A program made the translations under genes and the position numbers. Positions 8,672-18,730 of a DNA stretch of 64,000 nt are shown here, one piece after another. The notes beneath the pieces were generated by a model that made no database searches, had not been told where the DNA came from, and was given only the letters and a program-made list of their open reading frames with translations. Origin of the DNA: Pannonibacter anstelovis. Its GTDB lineage: Bacteria; Pseudomonadota; Alphaproteobacteria; Rhizobiales; Stappiaceae. The stretch lies in contig NZ_JBAKBF010000001.1 of the NCBI RefSeq assembly GCF_036881715.1, positions 496,001 through 560,000 of the forward strand. Direction: 5' to 3'. Numbering within the stretch: position 1 is the stretch's first letter; every line of letters starts with the position of its first letter.

Positions 8672-10933
8672 TCACTGTGCCCCGTGCCAGGGGCGGGTGC
8701 GGATGGGGCGGGCCCATTGCAGGTGCGTGATCACGGCTTTGCCCCCCACCACCTCCAGCCAGAGCGCCAGCGCGCCCTTCTGAACGCGCTCCGGCCCACC
8801 GATGGCCAGCGCCTTTGCGCAAGAATGCGGCAAGGTGAAGCTGCTGACGGCGATATCCGCATGGCGGCAATCCTCCTCCAGCGCTTCCAGGCTGCGGCTG
8901 AGAGCCACGCGAAATGGAGCGGCGGCAGCCCCTTTTTCCGCAAGCAGCGGATAGGCCTCAACGACGCAGCCGGACGGATCACAGGCCATATGACGCTTGA
9001 GCAGGCGGCGAGCCTCAAATTCCATCGGCGCCACCCCATCACCCCGAAGCCAGGTTTCCGCCGCAAAGCCAACCTTCGAGGCAGTGACGCGCAAATTGCC
9101 TGATGCATCGCGCACCGCCACCAGCGCGCCCCTGTCCGCCACCATGATATCCGGCGGGCGGAAGAGCATCAGCGAGACAAGACCAATGCCGAGCGGCACC
9201 GCCGCAATGGCCCGCCAGCGCCCGTTCGCCAGCAGCAGCATGAACACCGATGCCGTGAGCATCACCGCCGCCAGGGCTGGCATCTGTCCGGTCACCCCGT
9301 CCGTATCGCTGAGCGACGCGGTGAAGCTGGCAGATGCCAGCATCAGGTCGATACCCCAGGCCATCAACGCCAGCGGCAAGTCTGCAAGGCCGAAAGGCAG
9401 CAGCAGAAAGGCCAGCACACCGGCGGGCATGACGATGAAGGAGACGGCAGGCATGGCCAGCAGATTGCCGAGCAGCCCATAGGGCGATACCCGGTCGAAG
9501 TGATAGGCACCGATCACACCCGTCGCCACACCGGCCACAAGCGATGTCATGGCAAGCCCGCCAGCCCATAACATGACAGATGAAAGTATACGGTGCGTAA
9601 GGCCAAGACTTGACCGCCTCGCCGCATTCATCTTCGTGGCCGGACGCCGGGCCCAGTCGTCATAGACCGCCACCAGACAGAGAACGGCGGCAAAGGACAT
9701 CTGGAATCCGGGGTCATAGAGATCCTCAGGCGCCACGATCAGCAGCGCCACCGCCACCAGCGACAGGCTGCGCAGACTGAGGCCGCGCCGCCCGGTCAAA
9801 AGCCCCAGAAACACCAGCGCAATCATCAGATAGGAGCGCTGCGTCGGCACGCTGCCCCCGGACAGCAGCAGATAGGCCGTGGCCGTGACCAGCGCCACGC
9901 AGGCGGCAATCTTGTGAATGGGCAGCCGTAGGGCCAGCAACGGAAAGGCCGCAAGCAGCGCCAGTGCCGCCGCATAGACCCCGCCTGCGAACAGCGCCAT
10001 ATGCAGGCCGGAGATCGACAGCACATGCGCAAGCCCGGATTCCCGCAAGTCTTCCACCGCTTCATCTGAAATGAGACTTCTGTCCCCGACGAGCAAGGCG
10101 GCCGCCAGCGCTGCCCGGTCTCCCTCGCCAAGGGCGGCGCGAATACCTTCGACCAGGCTTGCCCGTACCGCCTCGATCTGGCGGAGCGCTTTCAGCCGGT
10201 ATCCCGGCGGCGGAAGGCCGATCACCTCCGGCGCGCCAAACACGAAGCCCGTGGCGCCGATCCGGTCATAATAAGCGCGGAAGGCAAAGTCATAGCCGCC
10301 CGGCCGTACCGGGCCGGAAGGCGGCACCAGCCGGGCCTTCACCTTGATCGCATCGCCAATGGCAAGCTTCTGCGCCTGCCGCAGCACCAGCCGGACCCGC
10401 GCAGGCGGTTCACCCCGGCGCGACCAGCGCTCCACATCCACCGTCACCTGCCGGGATGCGCCCGCACCGGTGATGCCGGAGACATGACCGGAAATCTCTG
10501 CGGAAACCGGCTCCTTCAGCACGGGCGCGGCAATGCTGACTGTGCGGATGGCCCCTGCCGCTGCTCCGGCCAGCACCAGAGCCAGAACCAGTACCACCGG
10601 ATTGAGCCGCCCGCGCCAATGCGCCCACAGGGCAAAGACAAGCGCCGCAATCGCAAGCGCCATCAACACCCAGGCATTGGGCTCACGAGGGAGGGAAAAA
10701 TAAAGCGCGATGCCACCGCAGAAGGCGAAGGCCTGTAAAACCGGCGCAAGATCACGCGGCGCCTTACGGCTGGCCGTTTCAACCGGTTTCAGCCACGCAT
10801 CATCCGGTGTAACGCTGGTCTTGCGCCAAAGGCGCCCCCCATGGCGGTAAAACCAGTCAGGAATGGAAAGGCGGCGGCGCGGTGGCTGCGCCCTGTCATC
10901 TGTTGCAGAGCCCGTCAGCCCTGCATCGGCCAT
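8672..10933 (-). CDS. comEC: ComEC/Rec2-family DNA-uptake channel protein
   Basis: A 753-residue polytopic membrane protein that in naturally competent bacteria conducts single-stranded DNA across the inner membrane. The N-terminal DUF4131-like part (several hydrophobic segments, about residues 55-260) is followed by the Competence domain with VGDRSLISDEA and the conserved LAHVLSISGLHMALFAGG. The C-terminal region is weakly conserved and lacks the HxHxDH signature of the metallo-beta-lactamase-like domain. It is transcribed divergently from gltX with a gap of about 200 bp. Its presence alone does not prove competence. Confidence 0.88.
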   Translation of the reverse strand: MADAGLTGSATDDRAQPPRRRLSIPDWFYRHGGRLWRKTSVTPDDAWLKPVETASRKAPRDLAPVLQAFAFCGGIALYFSLPREPNAWVLMALAIAALVFALWAHWRGRLNPVVLVLALVLAGAAAGAIRTVSIAAPVLKEPVSAEISGHVSGITGAGASRQVTVDVERWSRRGEPPARVRLVLRQAQKLAIGDAIKVKARLVPPSGPVRPGGYDFAFRAYYDRIGATGFVFGAPEVIGLPPPGYRLKALRQIEAVRASLVEGIRAALGEGDRAALAAALLVGDRSLISDEAVEDLRESGLAHVLSISGLHMALFAGGVYAAALALLAAFPLLALRLPIHKIAACVALVTATAYLLLSGGSVPTQRSYLMIALVFLGLLTGRRGLSLRSLSLVAVALLIVAPEDLYDPGFQMSFAAVLCLVAVYDDWARRPATKMNAARRSSLGLTHRILSSVMLWAGGLAMTSLVAGVATGVIGAYHFDRVSPYGLLGNLLAMPAVSFIVMPAGVLAFLLLPFGLADLPLALMAWGIDLMLASASFTASLSDTDGVTGQMPALAAVMLTASVFMLLLANGRWRAIAAVPLGIGLVSLMLFRPPDIMVADRGALVAVRDASGNLRVTASKVGFAAETWLRGDGVAPMEFEARRLLKRHMACDPSGCVVEAYPLLAEKGAAAAPFRVALSRSLEALEEDCRHADIAVSSFTLPHSCAKALAIGGPERVQKGALALWLEVVGGKAVITHLQWARPIRTRPWHGAQ

Positions 10934-11135
10934 GGCCCTGTGGCCCCTGCTTCATACGCCAAACGCAAACCCGCCCCACACTGCCGGTGCGCCTCACCAG
11001 CCTTGCCCATACCCTTTGTCCATTCGCTGCACCCCGGACATTTGCCGGGCCGCGCGCCTGTGCTAAAGAGCCAGCAACCGGATTCCGGTTCTGACCGGCA
11101 TCACCTCACTCTGACAGAGAAACAACATCCTGACC

Positions 11136-12560
11136 ATGGCTGACCAGATCGTCACGCGCTTTGCGCCTTCCCCGACCGGCTACCTTCATATTGGCGGCGC
11201 CCGCACGGCCCTCTTCAACTGGCTTTTTGCCAAGCGCCACGGCGGCAAGATGCTGCTGCGCATCGAAGACACCGACCGTGCCCGCTCCACCAAGGAAGCC
11301 GTGGACGCGCTGCTGGACGGCCTGACCTGGCTCGGCCTCGACTGGGATGGAGAGCCCGTGTCCCAGTTTGGCCGCGTCAAGCGCCATCAGGAAGTGGTGG
11401 AAGAGATGCTGGCGCGCGGCACTGCCTACCGCTGCTATTGCACGCCGAAAGAACTGGAAGAAATGCGCGAAAAAGCCCGCGCCGAAGGCCGCCCGCCGCG
11501 CTATGACGGCACCTGGCGTGACCGTGATGCTTCGGAAGCCCCGGCTGGTGTCGCCCCCGCCATACGCCTGCGCGCGCCGCTGGAGGGCGAGACCATCGTT
11601 GATGATCAGGTGCAGGGCCGCATCACCTTCCCGAACAAGGATCTGGACGACCTCGTCCTGATGCGCTCTGACGGCGTGCCAACCTACATGCTGGCCGTGG
11701 TGGTGGACGACCACGACATGGGCGTCACCCACATCATCCGTGGCGATGACCATCTGACCAACGCCGCCCGCCAGACACTGATCTATCAGGCGATGGGCTG
11801 GGATGTGCCCAGCATGTCGCATATCCCGCTGATTCACGGCCCGGATGGTGCCAAGCTCTCCAAGCGCCACGGCGCGCTGGGGGCCGAAGCCTACCGTGCC
11901 ATGGGCTATCTGCCGGCCGCCATGCGCAACTATCTCGCCCGCCTCGGCTGGAGCCATGGCGACGACGAGATCATGTCTACCGAAGACATGATTTCCTGGT
12001 TCGGCCTTGAGTCCATCGGCCGTTCGCCGGCCCGCTTCGATTTCAAGAAACTGGAGAACCTGAACGGTCATTACATGCGCGCCACCGCTGATGCGGATCT
12101 GCTGGTGCACTGGAAGGCCTGCATTGCCCATAACGAGGGCGGCGCTGCCATTCTCGACTGGATGGCCGCCCCCGGCAATGAAGCCAAGGTCCTGGCAGCC
12201 CTGCCCGGTCTCAAGGAGCGCGCCAAGACGCTGGTGGAACTCACCGAAAGTGCATCATACCTTTGGCGGGTGCGGCCAATTGACCTCGACGAGAAGGCAG
12301 GCACCATTCTGGACGCAGACGGCAAGTCGATCCTCGCCCGCCTTCTGCCGCTGCTGCAGGCCGATGACGTCTGGTCGCTGGAGAGCACTGAGGCCATCGT
12401 CAAGGCCTTCGCGGAAACCGAAAACCTCAAGCTTGGCAAGGTGGCGCAGCCTCTGCGCGCCGCTCTGACGGGCCGTGGCACCTCGCCCGGCATCTATGAT
12501 GTGCTGGTGGTTCTGGGCAAGGACGAATCCCTTGGCCGCATTGCCGATCAGGCGGCTTGA
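11136..12560 (+). CDS. gltX: Glutamyl-tRNA synthetase
   Basis: A class I aminoacyl-tRNA synthetase of 474 residues that charges tRNA-Glu (and in many alphaproteobacteria tRNA-Gln, which is then amidated). The HIGH-type motif appears as FAPSPTGYLHIGGARTALF near residues 9-27, and the KMSKS-type loop as KLSKRHG near 244-250. The anticodon-binding helical domain fills the C-terminal third. The ATG at 11136 follows a short purine-rich stretch. gltA lies downstream on the same strand after a 240-bp gap that contains stem-loops, so gltA probably has its own promoter. Confidence 0.96.
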   Translation: MADQIVTRFAPSPTGYLHIGGARTALFNWLFAKRHGGKMLLRIEDTDRARSTKEAVDALLDGLTWLGLDWDGEPVSQFGRVKRHQEVVEEMLARGTAYRCYCTPKELEEMREKARAEGRPPRYDGTWRDRDASEAPAGVAPAIRLRAPLEGETIVDDQVQGRITFPNKDLDDLVLMRSDGVPTYMLAVVVDDHDMGVTHIIRGDDHLTNAARQTLIYQAMGWDVPSMSHIPLIHGPDGAKLSKRHGALGAEAYRAMGYLPAAMRNYLARLGWSHGDDEIMSTEDMISWFGLESIGRSPARFDFKKLENLNGHYMRATADADLLVHWKACIAHNEGGAAILDWMAAPGNEAKVLAALPGLKERAKTLVELTESASYLWRVRPIDLDEKAGTILDADGKSILARLLPLLQADDVWSLESTEAIVKAFAETENLKLGKVAQPLRAALTGRGTSPGIYDVLVVLGKDESLGRIADQAA

Positions 12561-12568
12561 CGCCTGAT
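12547..12568 (+). terminator. Stem-loop across the gltX stop codon
   Basis: ATCAGGCG (12547-12554) pairs with CGCCTGAT (12561-12568) around the loop GCTTGA, which contains the gltX stop. A short T-rich stretch follows after about ten bases. A second stem-loop, AATAACG/CGTTATT (12586-12604), lies just downstream. Together they may end or attenuate transcription before gltA. Confidence 0.4.
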
Positions 12569-12616
12569 CAAACAGGTATTTTCAGAATAACGTTCAGCGT
12601 TATTTGTTGGAACCAG

Positions 12617-12648
12617 GCCCATGGCGCAGACGTTTTCGCGCCATGGGC
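12617..12648. other. Strong hairpin in the gltA upstream region
   Basis: GCCCATGGCGC (12617-12627) and GCGCCATGGGC (12638-12648) are perfect 11-bp inverted arms around a ten-base loop. No T-run follows, so it is not a classical terminator. It may be a leader structure or a protein-binding palindrome controlling gltA, which starts about 150 bp further on. Confidence 0.45.
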
Positions 12649-12800
12649 AGTGCAGCATGCAGCTTGCAGCCCCCGCTCAAATGGGCTACGCAATCCGGGG
12701 CTATTTCAACCGCCGTGCAAGCATCAGGCAGACCGGTCAAGGTCTGCGGCGCTCCCAACGCCAGAATGCACCGGCAGTTCCAGACGAAGGGGTTACCTGA

Positions 12801-14093
<1,293 letters not shown>

Positions 14094-14117
14094 GATCTTC
14101 CGATCTGACAGACACGG

Positions 14118-14143
14118 AAAGGGCGCCAGACGGCGCCCTTTTT
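14118..14143 (+). terminator. Rho-independent terminator of gltA
   Basis: AAAGGGCGCC (14118-14127) pairs with GGCGCCCTTT (14132-14141) around a four-base loop and is followed by a T-run. It ends gltA transcription just before the convergent lpxB. Confidence 0.88.
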
Positions 14144-14175
14144 GCTATGTGCATGCAGACTGGGAAAAGGCGGGA

Positions 14176-15378
14176 TTACTGCTTGAGGAGATCCAGCACG
14201 ATCCGCGCGGCAGCCTCACTCTGGGAGCGGCCATCCGGCAGGCGCATCATGCTGTCGAGCGCAGTGAAAGCATCCACCTGCGTGCGCCTCTCGGGCGTAT
14301 CAGTCAACAGCCTTGATATCACCGGAACAAGGCTTTCCGGGTTCACTTCCTCATCAAGGAACTCCGGCACCACGTTGCGTTCCAGAATGATGTTGGGGAG
14401 CACCATGGAAGAGACGCTGGCAATCGGCATGATCTTGTGCAGCTGTTTCAGGCGCCGGTAGAACCAGTCGAGCCGGTAGCAGATCGCCATGGGCACGCCG
14501 GAAGCTGCCAGCTCCAGCGAAACGGTGCCGGAGGCTGCCAGCGCAGCATGCGCACGCCGGAAAGCCGCAAACTTCTCCGCCTCGCCCCGGATGATCTGCG
14601 GCGGCAGTGGCCAGCCGGCAACCCGCTCCGTGATACGGTCCGCCAGATGCGGCACCGCCGGCAGCAGCACCTCCAGCCCCGGATGAAGCGGGGCAAGCTG
14701 CAACAGGATCTGTCCGAAATCATCCAGCAGGGCATCCACCTCGCTGCGGCGGCTGCCCGGAAGCAGCAGCAGCACAGGCGCGCCCTCACCCACCGGCTTG
14801 CGCTCACCTGCAGCCGGACGCAGCAGAGCCGCCTTTTCGATCAGCGGATGACCGACATAGAAGGTAGGCGGTCCCCCAAGACGCTTGTGCGCCGCCGGTT
14901 CAAACGGCAGCAGCGCCAGAAGACGGTCCACATAGACGCTCATCTTCTTCGCCCGGCCCGGACGCCAGGCCCAGACGGAGGGCGACACATAATCGACAAT
15001 GGGAATATGCGGCGCGCGCTTGCGCACCCGCTTGGCGACATTATGGGTGAAATCCGGACTGTCGATGATGATCAGCACATCCGGATTGGCGGCGATCGCG
15101 GCGTCGACGGCCTGATAGACACGCCGCACGATGGTGGGCAAACGTTTCAGCACCGCCGTCAGGCCCATGACCGCAATGTCGGACAGCGGAAAGATGCTCT
15201 CCAGCCCCTGACGCGCCATCCGCTCCCCGCCGACGCCTTCAAAGACAATAGGGCCATCATGCAGCAGCTTCAGCGAGCCCATGAGATTGGCGCCAAGAGA
15301 ATCGCCCGATTCCTCACCAGACACCAGAAACACCTTCAGCGGACGCACCGGATTGCCGGCCATCACCTCAGTGCTCAT
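14176..15378 (-). CDS. lpxB: Lipid-A-disaccharide synthase
   Basis: A 400-residue glycosyltransferase (family GT19) that joins UDP-2,3-diacylglucosamine and lipid X to form the lipid A disaccharide at the inner membrane. The N-terminal signature KVFLVSGEESGDSLGANL is clear, as are DSPDFTHNVAKRVRK and VSPSVWAWRPGRAKK. The ATG overlaps the stop of lpxI in an ATGA junction, so the two are translationally coupled. It is the last gene of the lipid A cluster and converges on gltA. Confidence 0.96.
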   Translation of the reverse strand: MSTEVMAGNPVRPLKVFLVSGEESGDSLGANLMGSLKLLHDGPIVFEGVGGERMARQGLESIFPLSDIAVMGLTAVLKRLPTIVRRVYQAVDAAIAANPDVLIIIDSPDFTHNVAKRVRKRAPHIPIVDYVSPSVWAWRPGRAKKMSVYVDRLLALLPFEPAAHKRLGGPPTFYVGHPLIEKAALLRPAAGERKPVGEGAPVLLLLPGSRRSEVDALLDDFGQILLQLAPLHPGLEVLLPAVPHLADRITERVAGWPLPPQIIRGEAEKFAAFRRAHAALAASGTVSLELAASGVPMAICYRLDWFYRRLKQLHKIMPIASVSSMVLPNIILERNVVPEFLDEEVNPESLVPVISRLLTDTPERRTQVDAFTALDSMMRLPDGRSQSEAAARIVLDLLKQ

Positions 15379-16265
15379 GCTGCATCGCTCCCGTCTCGTG
15401 TCAGGCCGAAAACAAACAAGCCGCCAGCTTTGGCCGCAGCAGCCGTTTCAGCCTCGTCAGCCACCAGCGCATAGCCTGCTTCCACCGCGATGCCCGCAAG
15501 ACCAGCTGCCTTGGCAAGCTCCACCGTGCGCGGGCCAATGGTGGGAAGATCCACGCGCAGATCCTGTCCGGGCTTTGCCGCCTTTACCAGAACGCCCGCC
15601 GCGCCCTTGGTCTTCACCCGGCCAATGCGCCGCAGTTCCGCACAGCGCGCCAGCATGGCATCGGTGCCTTCAGCCCCTTCCAGCGCAATCACACGCCCGC
15701 CGATGGCGACAGCGGCCTGCCCGATATCCAGCTCCCCGAGCCTTTGCACCGCCTTGTAGGCCAGTGCCATGTCGGCCTGAGCGTCGCCGTCAGGCCCCTT
15801 GCCCGCCAGCAGGCCTTCCCGCGCCAGAAGAGCAGGCGCAACATCGCGCACGCCAACGGCCTTGAGGCCTTCAGCTTCGAAAATGCCGATAACACGTGTC
15901 AGCAGGCTGTCATCACCGCCAATCATCGCCTTCAGTATGGCAGGCAGGCGGCGCATGGTGCCCAGATCCCCCATGACGGAGGTAAAATCCGGCCGCTTCG
16001 TGATACCGCCAATCAGCAGCACCCGGTCGCATTGCGCCTGTTTGAGGCTCTTGAACAGCTGTCCGATCTGCCCCCAGCCGAGCTCGATATCCGCGCTTGC
16101 AGCCAGTTCGGGCTCAGCCTCGCCCTTGATGGCGACCAGATGCACCGGTTCGCCCCGCGCCTTGAGGTCCGCCAGGATCAGACCTGGCAGACGGCCACCG
16201 CCTGCGATGATGCCAAGGCAACCCTTCGGAGCCCCGTTCTCTGCGGCATCGCTGGCGGAGGTCAT
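15375..16265 (-). CDS. lpxI: UDP-2,3-diacylglucosamine pyrophosphatase LpxI
   Basis: This DUF1009/LpxI-family protein of 296 residues hydrolyses UDP-2,3-diacylglucosamine to lipid X. It replaces the unrelated metalloenzyme LpxH in alphaproteobacteria. Visible features are the N-terminal GCLGIIAGGGRLPGLIL and the C-terminal DLPTIGPRTVELAKAAGLAGI. The ATG at 16265, four bases from the lpxA stop, was preferred to an upstream in-frame start that would overlap lpxA by 47 bases. The position between lpxA and lpxB supports the assignment. Confidence 0.94.
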   Translation of the reverse strand: MTSASDAAENGAPKGCLGIIAGGGRLPGLILADLKARGEPVHLVAIKGEAEPELAASADIELGWGQIGQLFKSLKQAQCDRVLLIGGITKRPDFTSVMGDLGTMRRLPAILKAMIGGDDSLLTRVIGIFEAEGLKAVGVRDVAPALLAREGLLAGKGPDGDAQADMALAYKAVQRLGELDIGQAAVAIGGRVIALEGAEGTDAMLARCAELRRIGRVKTKGAAGVLVKAAKPGQDLRVDLPTIGPRTVELAKAAGLAGIAVEAGYALVADEAETAAAAKAGGLFVFGLTRDGSDAA

Positions 16266-16266
16266 G

Positions 16267-17073
16267 TCAGGCGTCGCCCGCGGGACTACGCGGCGTGCAG
16301 AACCGGCGCTCACCCTCGACGAGGATGAAATCCGTCACCTGCTTCACCAGCGGCTGGTCCGTCACACTGTCAGCGATCTTCTGCGCGCGGTCACGCAGCG
16401 TGCCTTCCTCGCTCTCGAACAGCTCGCGGTAGGCTGCGCGCAGGGCATGGATCTGCTCGCGCGGGAAGTTGCGCCGCTTGAGGCCGACGAGATTGAGACC
16501 GCCAAGCCGCGCCCGGTTGCCGGTGACCATGCCATAGGGAATGAGATCATTCTCAAGACCCGCAAGCCCGCCGACAAAGGCGTGATCGCCAATGCGGGTG
16601 AACTGAATGACCGCCGATCCGCCGCCAAAAATGACGTGACTGCCCACTTCGACGTGACCGGCAATCATCACATTGTTGGACAGAACGACACCATCACCCA
16701 GATGGCTGTCATGGCCGACGTGAGAGTTTGCAAGGAAGGCGCAGCGGTTGCCTATGGTGGTGGAAGAACCGCCCCCTTCCGTTCCGGCGTTCATCGTCAC
16801 ACCTTCCCGGATGATGCAATCCTCGCCCACGCTCAGCGTAGCGTGTTCGCCCTTGAACTTGAGATCCTGAGCCTGATGGCCGATGGACGCAAAGGGGAAG
16901 ATGACCGTGCGCGCGCCGATCCTGGTGGTACCGGCAACGGTCACATGCGACTTCAGCTCAACACCATCGCCCAGCACCACATCCTTGCCCACGTGGCAGA
17001 AAGGCCCGATACGAACCCCGTCACCGAGAGACGCACCGTCTTCAATGATTGCGGAGGGATGAATGTGGGACAT
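16267..17073 (-). CDS. lpxA: UDP-N-acetylglucosamine O-acyltransferase
   Basis: LpxA catalyses the first step of lipid A synthesis, transfer of a 3-hydroxyacyl chain from ACP to UDP-GlcNAc. The 268-residue protein opens with IHPSAIIEDGASLGDGVRIGPFC and continues as left-handed beta-helix hexapeptide repeats up to about residue 180, including the region GHDSHLGDGVVLSNNVMIAGHV that carries the catalytic His. The C-terminal helical domain follows. It is eight bases downstream of fabZ. Confidence 0.96.
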   Translation of the reverse strand: MSHIHPSAIIEDGASLGDGVRIGPFCHVGKDVVLGDGVELKSHVTVAGTTRIGARTVIFPFASIGHQAQDLKFKGEHATLSVGEDCIIREGVTMNAGTEGGGSSTTIGNRCAFLANSHVGHDSHLGDGVVLSNNVMIAGHVEVGSHVIFGGGSAVIQFTRIGDHAFVGGLAGLENDLIPYGMVTGNRARLGGLNLVGLKRRNFPREQIHALRAAYRELFESEEGTLRDRAQKIADSVTDQPLVKQVTDFILVEGERRFCTPRSPAGDA

Positions 17074-17080
17074 GATTTCC

Positions 17081-17548
17081 TCAGGCGTCTACGATCATGG
17101 CGCTGATTTCAGCTTCAGCGACCTTAGCGCCATCCACCTTGGCAATCGCCTCAAATTTCCAGATGTTGAGCCGGTTACGGATCTTCTTCACATGGAATTC
17201 GACCTGGTCGCCCGGCATCACCGGCTTGCGGAACTTGGCCTTGTCGACGGTCATCAGATAGACAAGCTGCGGCGTGTCGTCTGTGCTCAGGGAGTTGACG
17301 CACAGAGCGCCGGCCGTCTGCGCCATGGCCTCGATCAGCAGAACACCCGGCATCACCGGATGAGCCGGAAAATGCCCCTGGAAGTGGGGCTCGTTGATCG
17401 TGACATTCTTGATGCCGATGCAGGACTCGTCACCGTTCATCTCGATGATCCTGTCGATCATCAGGAACGGATAGCGGTGCGGCAAGAGCTCCATGACACG
17501 CATGATGTCGGCAGTGTTGAGCGTCGTCTTCTGTTCTTCCATATCCAT
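17081..17548 (-). CDS. fabZ: 3-hydroxyacyl-ACP dehydratase FabZ
   Basis: A 155-residue hot-dog-fold dehydratase that removes water from 3-hydroxyacyl-ACP in fatty acid elongation. The LpxA/LpxD substrates are drawn from the same pool, which explains its place between lpxD and lpxA. The family motif LLPHRYPFLMIDRI and the active-site stretch HFQGHFPAHPVMPGVLLIEAM are both present, with the catalytic His in HFPAHPVMPG and Glu in LIEAMAQ. Confidence 0.96.
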   Translation of the reverse strand: MDMEEQKTTLNTADIMRVMELLPHRYPFLMIDRIIEMNGDESCIGIKNVTINEPHFQGHFPAHPVMPGVLLIEAMAQTAGALCVNSLSTDDTPQLVYLMTVDKAKFRKPVMPGDQVEFHVKKIRNRLNIWKFEAIAKVDGAKVAEAEISAMIVDA

Positions 17549-17605
17549 CGCCCTCTTGCGGGGAAACTGTAATTTTCTGCTGTTTATCGCAGTATAAAGC
17601 GGCTG

Positions 17606-18646
17606 TCAGGCATCAGATCCGCGTTCTGCCAGTTTTTTCAGCGCCGTGACCTCACGGAACCACTGTTTCACCGGCTTGGCAGGCACACCGCCATAGCGGC
17701 CGCCGGCAGGCACGGAATCATTGACCGCACTCACGGCCGCGATCTGTGCCCCCATCCCGACTTCGACATGCCCGGCAACACCAGCCTGCCCGCCGATTGC
17801 CACATAATCTGCCAGCGTGGAGCTGCCAGACAGGCCAACTTGCGAAACAATCACGCAATGGCGGCCAATCACCACGTTGTGGCCAACCTGCACCTGATTG
17901 TCGATCTTCGTCCCTTCACCAATGACGGTATCGCGGTTGGCGCCGCGGTCGATGGTGGTGTTGGCGCCGATCTCCACATCATCCTGAATGATGACGCGGC
18001 CGATCTGGGGAACCTTCAGATGCCCGCCCAGCCCCATGGCATAGCCGAAACCATCCTGCCCAACGCAGACGCCAGGATGGAGAATGACCCGGTTGCCAAG
18101 CAGGGCGTGCTGCAGAACGGCGTTGGCACCGATGCGGCAATCCCGGCCGACCCGCACATTGCAGCCAATGACGGCATTGGGGCCGATATGGGAGCCGGCA
18201 CCAATTTCAGCGCCCTCTCCGATCACCGCGCCCGGCTCGATGACAGCGCCATCTTCAATGACGGCGGCCGGATGCACGGTTGCCCGCTCCGAAACTCGCT
18301 TCTCGCCGTAGAAAGGCTCAGGCTTCATCGCCGCCGGGAACAGACCGGCCAGCACAAGCGCCCAGGCCCTGTAGGGATCCTTGCAGACGATGACGGCAAT
18401 GCCCTCGGGAACCTTGGCCACATGCTTCGGTGCGACAATGCAGGCACTGGCCTGTGTCGTTCCAAGCTTGTCGAGATATTTCACGTTATCGAAAAAGACG
18501 AGTGAACCGGGGCCAGCGTCTTCAAGCGGTGCCACCTTGCGTATGACAAACGCGGGATCACCGCGCTGAAGCTCGCCACCGGACAAGGCCACGATCTGCT
18601 CAAGCGGCAGCTCGGCCATCGGCGGGAAGAAGATGGGATCGGACAT
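17606..18646 (-). CDS. lpxD: UDP-3-O-(3-hydroxymyristoyl)glucosamine N-acyltransferase
   Basis: LpxD adds the second 3-hydroxyacyl chain in lipid A synthesis. The 346-residue protein has an N-terminal uridine-binding domain (about residues 1-110), then a long run of hexapeptide repeats such as VIEDGAVIEPGAVIGEGAEIG, and the catalytic His region GTKIDNQVQVGHNVVIGRHC. It is separated from the upstream bamA by a gap that contains a hairpin with a U-rich tail, so part of its expression may come from a separate promoter. Confidence 0.96.
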   Translation of the reverse strand: MSDPIFFPPMAELPLEQIVALSGGELQRGDPAFVIRKVAPLEDAGPGSLVFFDNVKYLDKLGTTQASACIVAPKHVAKVPEGIAVIVCKDPYRAWALVLAGLFPAAMKPEPFYGEKRVSERATVHPAAVIEDGAVIEPGAVIGEGAEIGAGSHIGPNAVIGCNVRVGRDCRIGANAVLQHALLGNRVILHPGVCVGQDGFGYAMGLGGHLKVPQIGRVIIQDDVEIGANTTIDRGANRDTVIGEGTKIDNQVQVGHNVVIGRHCVIVSQVGLSGSSTLADYVAIGGQAGVAGHVEVGMGAQIAAVSAVNDSVPAGGRYGGVPAKPVKQWFREVTALKKLAERGSDA

Positions 18647-18678
18647 GAACTGTCTCCCGCAACATTTTGCATTACAAA

Positions 18679-18711
18679 AGAAAACGGCCGCCGTTTGATG
18701 CGGCGGCCGTT
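18679..18711 (-). terminator. Terminator between bamA and lpxD
   Basis: On the minus strand, AACGGCCGCCG (18711-18701) pairs with CGGCGGCCGTT (18693-18683) around a seven-base loop and is followed by TTTTCTTTT. It starts about 20 bases after the bamA stop and should end or attenuate the upstream transcript before lpxD. Confidence 0.8.
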
Positions 18712-18730
18712 GAATTCCAGCTTCTCCGGC

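Noticed and set aside
16267..16313. Longer LpxI with 16 extra N-terminal residues
   Set aside because: The extension overlaps lpxA by 47 bases and is not conserved in the family; the ATG at 16265 fits better.
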